From Enoplosus armatus (lineage: Eukaryota > Chordata > Actinopteri > Centrarchiformes > Enoplosidae): a stretch of 64,000 nucleotides of DNA. The first letter of the stretch is position 1; each line of letters starts with the position of its first letter. Below the pieces are notes generated by a model. The model saw nothing but the letters and a program-made list of their open reading frames with translations. It was not told the origin of the DNA and did no database searches. The position numbers and the translations under genes were made by a program. The stretch spans positions 2,869,369-2,933,368 of the forward strand of contig NC_092196.1 in assembly GCF_043641665.1 (NCBI RefSeq), in the 5' to 3' direction. Below are positions 57,270 through 64,000 of the stretch, in pieces.

Positions 57270-60200
57270 TCACCTAAAATTTTGATAAATATCCTCATGT
57301 TTACTAAATAGTTGGGTTACATTTTCATAGACTTTTTCATCATCACCGTTTTCTTCTTCATCTACTCGTCTCTCTCTGTTGTCCTCTATATTAACAAACT
57401 CCTCTGCAGCATGTGTATAATTGTGTGCAATCTCCTCTGGCTCAGCGTTCGCATAGTCTCCAGGGTGCCTGGCTCGTTGTCTTCTCCTGAGTACCAGACA
57501 GACCACCACCAAGACCAGCAGGAGCAGCAGCAGACCCCCAGCAGCTGCTGAGGAGATCAGCGGCAACAAAGGCACTAGAAGAGAAAAACATTTCAAAGTT
57601 TATCCTTAAAACTATCCATCATTCTTTGGCTGGTGTAAAGAGGAGGATGTGCCGTGGAGCAGATGGGTAAGCCACAACTGAGCCCCGTATTTTACACCTT
57701 TCAATTTTGCCAAATCTGCGCCATGGAAAGTCGTGCAGCATGAGCTATCAGCACTTCATGTTTGCACCGTAACAGCGGATGTACAGACTACTATCATCAG
57801 ATCACTAAATATGATGATCAGGTAGCGAGATGTGAAGTTTTATGTCTTTTAAGGATTTCCATACAGACCGATATCTATTCTTTATCCTCTGTTGCTATCG
57901 CTGGAAAGAGCAAGTTATGTATGAAGTGAGTGTGTATGATGTCGGTGCATTGCAATTTAACCAGCCCAGTATCTAACATGGAATCTTGTGTGGAACGCCA
58001 TGGGTAGCAGGAACTACCCCAACTACACATTGACATAAGACATTCTACAATGTCTTTACAGGATGTAGTATTGCAGCCCATGCATAAAGTCGCTCTCTTC
58101 TGTCGCCATTCTATCATCCTAGGGCAGAGCCTTGTGGCTCAGACCTTTGCGAGTTCATAGGGTTTTCAAGTGGGCACCCCTCCTCACCGGTGTTTGTCAA
58201 TTGGCCCATGATACGTCAGAAGGGCTCAACAGTGGAACCAGCGTCCTGGAACCACGCCCTTAGTCCCTCAGGTCTACTCACTACTAAGCTCTGGCCTAGT
58301 GAGGATCTCTGTACCCCCAGGCTCCTTGCCTGCCTTCTCCCCTGGCCTGAGGAAGTTGATGAGGCGAGATCTCTCGGCCAACTGGATCAGCACTTGATCA
58401 TGCGGCAGTCTGACTCTCCCGTTCGTCACGCTTTCTCGGCATGATGACAGGATGCGTTCCAGGTTGGCTAGCCTCCCACACAGCAAACAGCAGGAACTCT
58501 CAGCTAGTTTCCACCATTGGATGTTTGTTGGTGTTGGTGGGACATCATAGACGGAACAAAGCGGAAACTTGATCCGATTCCCCTCCACATTCCAGAAGTC
58601 CTGTCATCTCAGAGGTCTTCTTCGCACACTCTCCCAATGGGTCCAGCTGCCCTGCTTTCTCATGGCCGCCGCCCTGGCTTGCCTGTCTTCTTCCAGTGCC
58701 GCCCGAATCCCGGGCAGCAGAATTATTGCTCCTGAGTCTCAAACGTACTGGATCTAGTTCAGATACAGCCACCCATATCTCAGCAACCTTAGATAGAACA
58801 GGAAGGATGCTTACGGGCCTGTACTGTAACTCAGTTAGATTTCAATATAGCAACAATTACAGATCTGCAGTACCTGCCCGAGCCAGTTTGAATAGTTCTG
58901 CACTGTTTGTCTTGATTGAGAGAGAAAGACGTTGTGATGAAAAGTGGCATTATGAAATAGAACATACTTATTCATCTTATCTTAGTAATGTATTTAATAT
59001 TGAACATTTATGGTCTCCACACTGTATGAAGTAGATTCTAGATAGAAATTTTGATTCCGGTTTAGATTCTGGCCAGTAGTGTGGTTGTGCACAGATGGGG
59101 GGTAACAACCCAGTTCGGGCAGTCACAATATTTTCCCCTTGGATCCAGTACTGGTACATTAACCATGTTGCCAACAGTCTAGTGGCCTATATGTCCTTCA
59201 GCCATTGTCAGTAAATTAGAGCAGTGTTTAAAAATGAACGGTCCACTTACATTTAATGACGACAAGAATTGGTGCAGTCACGGGAGAAGTGAACTTCCTT
59301 GAGGACAGTGTGACTTCGTACACACAGCTGTAGTTGCCCTGGTGTTCATACTCGGCTACAGGGAAGCTAAAGGAGGCCGACTGGTTGACCGCCTGCTTGG
59401 TGTAGGTGACGTTGGAGCCAGAGGAGATGAGAGAGAAAACACCTCCAGGATAGGTGGAGTTAACGGAGCAGGTGATGACCAAGCTGTAACCCCTGGTGAC
59501 CTCTGCACCTTCAGGACCCCAGACCAGCCCCCTGTTGGGAGATGTCAGGGAGATGCTGGGCGGCTGCAGTGGCACTGAGGGGGAAAAAAAAAAAGGGACA
59601 ATAAGATAAAGAAGCTACAGTTGTAGACTAATTGTAGTAATTGTAGACTTTTTCAGTTGGGGCTGTATGCAGTCTGACAGGAATACCTGCAGAAACTACT
59701 CAGTAATAGGTAATTATTGTTAATCAAATGATATATGAATAAAAAGAAAAAATTTTAACCGTGCAATAAAACATTGGTAAAGCATTTTAGAATAATTCTT
59801 AAAATAACTATGCAAGAATTCAGCTCCATTGTTCTGGTTTCGAAGGATGAAATCGAGAAAAAAAAGAAAAAAAAAAAAAAGAAGAAAATGTAATGAAATT
59901 AACTTTTAAACAAATTCAAAGTGACACAAGTGATTTGCGGTTAACTAATTTAGTGTTCCTGTCAATACATTTGTCTGCCTCAAGCAAACTATTGCTATTT
60001 CATTTGGCACGGAATCTTAAAAGCACAGAGCTTTTCAGTTGAGAAATGAACGTACCAACAGCGTATAAAAAGCGGTCATAAGTGGGACTGTCAGTTTCCA
60101 GTGTGAAAGTGACTTTGTGCACCCTTTCATTCACTGCAGCCTCCTTCCTATGACGTTCGCACTCCGCTATAAGAATGCTACACTACTTCCTGCTTTGGCA

Positions 60201-63200
60201 CTGAAACACTGTCGTTAGAAGCGGTTTGGACAAACATTTGTAGTAGTTTGGACTAATGTTTGTGTTGTTTTCTTGTTGTCTTCATTTAGAGCCTTTAGCT
60301 ATCAAGCTCCTCTCCTGTGGAATCGGCTCCCAGTTTGGGTCCGAGAGACAGACACACACTCTCTACTTTTAATGCTTTGCTTTTTGATAACGCTTATAGT
60401 TAAGGGCCGGCTCAGGCCTGCCTGGACCAGCCCCCTAGTTATGCTGCTATAGGCCTTAGACTGCTGGGGGACTTCCCATGATGCACCGAGCTTTCCTCCT
60501 CTCCCTCTCCATCTTTACACATTCATGTCCCTCCGATGCATGTTACTAACTTTATGTCTTCCCCCGGAGTTTCTTTGTGCTTTGTCGTCTCGCAGGTTCC
60601 TGTGGATCGTGGTCCTGGTATGCCTGGGTGCTGCTGCAGCCGCCATGGGCCCGCCTGACTCTCATCACTACACTTATTATTTTTAGTGGTAGTTCTGTTA
60701 ATATTAAAGTTCTCATTGCTATTATTAATCATATCAGTTATTATTACAGCTGTAACTACTATTATCAGTCATATTGCCACTATTATAATTATAGCTGCTG
60801 TGGTTACTGCTGGTGCTGCCATACATCTCTGCCTGCCTGTCTGTCTGTCTGTCTGTCTGTCTCCCTTTGAATTGAATTGAATGAATTCATTAATTTACTT
60901 TTCTTACCAGTAACCGAGAGCTTGACAGTGTCACTTCGGGGGAAGCTGCTGTGTTGAGAATACTGACACTGATACAGTCCCTCGTTGTCAAAGTCCACCT
61001 TAAGGATGCTGAAGGTGGCAGAGTTGGTACTTAATGTTTGGGTCTGGCTGAAAGAGCCTGAGGTCCGGCTCAGAGTGAACGTTCCATGTAGAAGCTGCCG
61101 AGTTTGGGGCGAGATGGAGCACGTGACGCTGGTGCTCTGACCCCAGGTGACCTCGCCAACGGGGTGTATGTAGATGCTGGGCTTTGGGAGGATTGCTGAA
61201 AACGTGGAGAAAATAAATAAATAAATAAATCAGTGAAACGAGTTGTGATTTTGTTCATCTCGGACAATCACAATGACACCAGCACCTATCCTCATACAAG
61301 TGGATGGCTGCAGAGGCACGTGTTTGGGTGTTGGGTTTGTCATCTGAAGCCTGCAGCAGGATGTTGTGCTCGCTGCTTCAACATTAGCTGATCAGGAAAT
61401 TGACCTCATGGTACACGATGAACCGCAACGCGAGAGGTGTAGCCACATCAGTAGCTGGCGGCGGCTGGAGGTGTTGCTTCCGCCCTTTGATATGGTGCGC
61501 AGCAATACACGTTCCTCTATACAGAGCTCACGCTGTTCACCTTACCGACATGCAGCTCGGCAAATGCAACCAAAACGCTTCATGCACCTCCGCCAAACAA
61601 AAAGGAGCTCACTTCCTTTGCATGGGCGCCACGAGAGACGAATCAGAAATGCTGCAATATGCTTCTTTTTTTTGTTGTTGCATAAAGTAATGAAGTGCAC
61701 AAAAAGAAACTAAAGTAATTCCAGTAATGCAGTACAAAACTACACATATTTACTCTCATCCACATCACTCCTTATGTCCTCTCTTGCAGTACACCTGGGA
61801 AAGAGTCTTTATTTATTTATTTATTTACACTGACTGGCCAGTGCCATCCTAATAGCAGGTGGTAATTGTTATTTTATTTCTCATATGAACCGTGAAGAGA
61901 ACTGCCTCAGAGGGAAACGCACCGATATCTACCTCTCAAAGCTGAGCTTTCTTTGGGCGAGTGTCACTCAGGTTATTCTGACGTTATCTTTGAGCATTCG
62001 TGTTGGACCTGAAAAGTCTGGAGAGGCAAAGTGGACAGTTTATGCATTTACTTGACCATTGTGGACTGAAAGCCACAAGACAAAGATGCAATCTAGAAGA
62101 AGCTGCTGAGCTTCACCTGCGTTTTCCAGGATTTCTTTATTGTCGCTGCGGTAGCGACCCCGGGACCCGTAACAACCCGTATGAGACGGTCCCAAACAAG
62201 GCCGCGTTGTCCACACTGTCAGCTTAATACCGCGTAGACCCTTTGAATCCTTACTGCTTATTATATACATGAAAGTGAGTAAGGCGATCAAAAGGTTTTC
62301 TCACCTGAACAGGCGACACCAGCGTCCTTACTGCGGGAACGGTCATGCTGTCCAAATCCTCCATGCTGACACTCGGTTAGAGACCTTTCGCTTCCAGAAC
62401 AGGCCACGTTATCGAGCCAGGTTCGACCGTTTTTTTCACCAGACTGGAACGGCAGAGCTCTCCGCGCCGTCCCGCAGCCCAGCTCTCTGCAAACCACCTC
62501 GGCATCCTTTAAATCCCAGCCGTCAAAACAGATTGGTCCCCAGGTGCCGTTGTAGTAGATTTGAACTCTTCCGGAGCACAGGGTAGGCCCAACTAATCTG
62601 ATCGGCACACCTAGGCACAGCACACGAAGAACATATACCATTTTTGGATGGACCACGTGTTGTTTTGCCATTAATTCATGACAGCAATTGTGTCTACCAT
62701 CAGTATTTTGCCCACTCTGAAGGATATTTGCTTTGCAGGCTGGCGCTAAACACTAAGGTTGCATGAATACACAGACACACATCGTAAGGGTGATGAAGGG
62801 TGCCTTGATGACACAGCTGTAGAAATAAAGAAGTGAAGTGAAGAAGCGGTCCAGGATTGTTCCCACCTGAACAGACCACACCAGCGTCCTCACTGTGTGA
62901 GCAGTTGCGTGCTCCCAATCCCCCGTGCTGACACTCAGTGATGGAACTCTCACCTCCCGAACAGGCCACACCGCCAAGCCAGACTTGTCCGGTCCCTTCA
63001 CCAAAAAAGGCAGATTTAGAGGCCCTCAGTGCCGTCCCACAGCCCAGCTCCCTGCACGCCACCTCAGCGTCGCTTAAGTCCCAGCCGTCATCGCAGACTG
63101 TTCCCCAGGCACCGCTGTGATAGATCTCAACTCCTCCAGAGCACCGAGTGGACCCAGACAATCTGAGGGGCACACCTGGCCACAGAAGACAGTTTTTGGA

Positions 63201-63974
63201 TAGAGCATGTGTTTTATCTTTAGTTCACAACACTAAACTATTTCTGCATTTTTGTTTCATTCATTTATATAACTAACTTCAGACAACTGAGGAAATAAAT
63301 AACTAAAGCCACAGTAAGAAATAGGCCCACACTAGCTGTTGTAAGAATGCTATAGCCAGCCTCACAGTAGGATTGACAATGGATATATTTCTCAATAGAT
63401 TACAGTTGTATTTATTGTGGTTAAGCAACATTTCATAATTGAAACTGCAGTGACAAAAGCTACACTGCCACAGCTGTTAAAACATAGCTGTTACACGACC
63501 TGACAAAAAGTATCTCACCTGAACAGACCACACCAGCGTCCTCGTCGGGTCCACAGTTGTGTGTCCCAAATCCCCCGTGCTGACACTCAGCTAGAGACAT
63601 TTCACTTCCCGAGCAGGCCACCTCACTAAGCCAGATTTGCCCGGTTCCCTCACCAAAGTGGGCAGACGGGGGGGCACCCCGTGGCGTCCCACAGCCCAGC
63701 TCCCTGCACGCCACCTCGGCATCGTTTAAGTCCCAGCGGTCATCGCAGACTGTTCCCCAGGTCCCGTTGTGAAAGATTTCAACTCTTCCAGAGCACCGAG
63801 TGGACCCAGACCCGGCTAATCTGATCTGACCGTCTAAAAAAAAAAAAGAAAACCCCATAAAATACAACATTTACACAATATTATTGCCACGGAGACCTCA
63901 TAATGTAAAACCACAAGGATCAAGATGGTGTCACCGACCTGAAGCAGATGAATGTAGAGCAAGAAGAAGGGAGA
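57270..63974 (-). CDS. SRCR-Ig transmembrane receptor, copy B (first exon beyond right edge)
   Basis: Exons: 63939-63974 (second signal-peptide exon, 36 nt as in copy A), SRCR exons 63519-63833, 62867-63175 and 62305-62610, Ig exons 60908-61195 and 59251-59574, and a single membrane-plus-tail exon 57270-57574. All junctions are phase 1 with GT/AG. The first two SRCR domains keep eight cysteines; the third lacks the seventh (HDRSRS where others have HNCGHS). Ig domain 1 has [11 protein letters not shown] and [11 protein letters not shown]; the last Ig is almost identical to that of copy A. The helix [19 protein letters not shown] precedes a 75-residue tail with YANA, YENV and YQNF. Compared with copy A it has one more SRCR, one fewer intact Ig, no intron between helix and tail, and a shorter, less acidic tail. 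A frameshifted exon lies at 60056-60200. Confidence 0.82.
58140..58780 (-). pseudogene. LINE ORF2 3' fragment
   Basis: The minus-strand frame at 58274-58588 reads [17 protein letters not shown] and later [14 protein letters not shown]. This matches the C-terminal zinc-knuckle (C..C...H....C) and HDQVL..LA region of fish non-LTR retrotransposons, with Glu in place of the usual His. It lies in the last intron of gene B. Confidence 0.6.
60056..60200 (-). pseudogene. frameshifted exon in gene B (between its Ig exons)
   Basis: On the minus strand a good acceptor (GTGTTTCAG) ends at 60201 and a donor (GTTG/GTACGTTC) begins at 60055. The enclosed 145 bases open in phase 1 as VPKQEVV and then meet TAG. 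One base further on, another frame runs from [16 protein letters not shown] through [19 protein letters not shown] to the donor. Removing one base would give 144 nt, the 1-1 symmetric length seen in all other internal exons of this gene. The encoded segment is not one I can name; an Ig-like piece is possible. It could be a dead exon or a sequence error. Confidence 0.45.
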
Positions 63975-64000
63975 CTGTAGGAGAGGAGAAAAATGGCATG

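Overview
This window looks like nuclear DNA of a teleost fish, probably a spiny-rayed (percomorph) one. The genes have many short exons with GT/AG borders. Introns and spacers are full of (CA)n/(GT)n microsatellites, long poly-C/poly-G runs, fold-back and TIR elements, and broken LINE copies. The encoded peptide YY has the teleost mature sequence. No bacterial, phage, plasmid or CRISPR structure is present.

Six protein-coding genes are recognisable and all lie on the minus strand. From left to right: (1) 117-3400, 5' part of an all-trans-retinol 13,14-reductase gene (retsat family), which runs off the left edge; (2) 8954-14320, a complete mpp2 MAGUK scaffold gene of 13 coding exons and 553 codons, with a probable upstream non-coding exon near 16.6-16.7 kb; (3) 18994-23049, a complete peptide YY gene with a non-coding first exon and TATA box near 25.2-25.4 kb; (4) 38619-41067, a two-exon small heat-shock protein gene, probably hspb9; (5) 45417-52484 and (6) 57270-63974, two tandem paralogues for cell-surface receptors that combine scavenger-receptor cysteine-rich (SRCR) domains, leukocyte-receptor-like Ig domains, one transmembrane helix and tyrosine-rich tails. 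The second paralogue lacks only its first exon, beyond the right edge. I derived exon borders by hand from splice signals and phase; within each gene the phases join without conflict.

The mpp2-pyy order matches the neighbourhood on human 17q21, where HSPB9 also lies, so genes 2-4 look like an old conserved block. The SRCR-Ig pair looks like a lineage-specific immune cluster. Its exons are almost all phase 1-1 and so can be duplicated, deleted or shuffled without breaking the frame. The third Ig exons of the two copies are nearly identical while the tails differ strongly, and copy B carries a 145-base exon with a one-base frameshift and an SRCR domain missing one conserved cysteine.

The spacers (5.7-8.9, 16.8-18.7, 25.4-38.6, 41.3-45.4 and 52.5-57.3 kb) show no gene I can support. 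They hold microsatellites and repeats, including a retroposed segment with a perfect 20-bp target duplication (4142-4342), a TIR element (6098-6508), several fold-back elements, an L1-type ORF1 fragment, a LINE reverse-transcriptase fragment and a LINE 3' ORF fragment.
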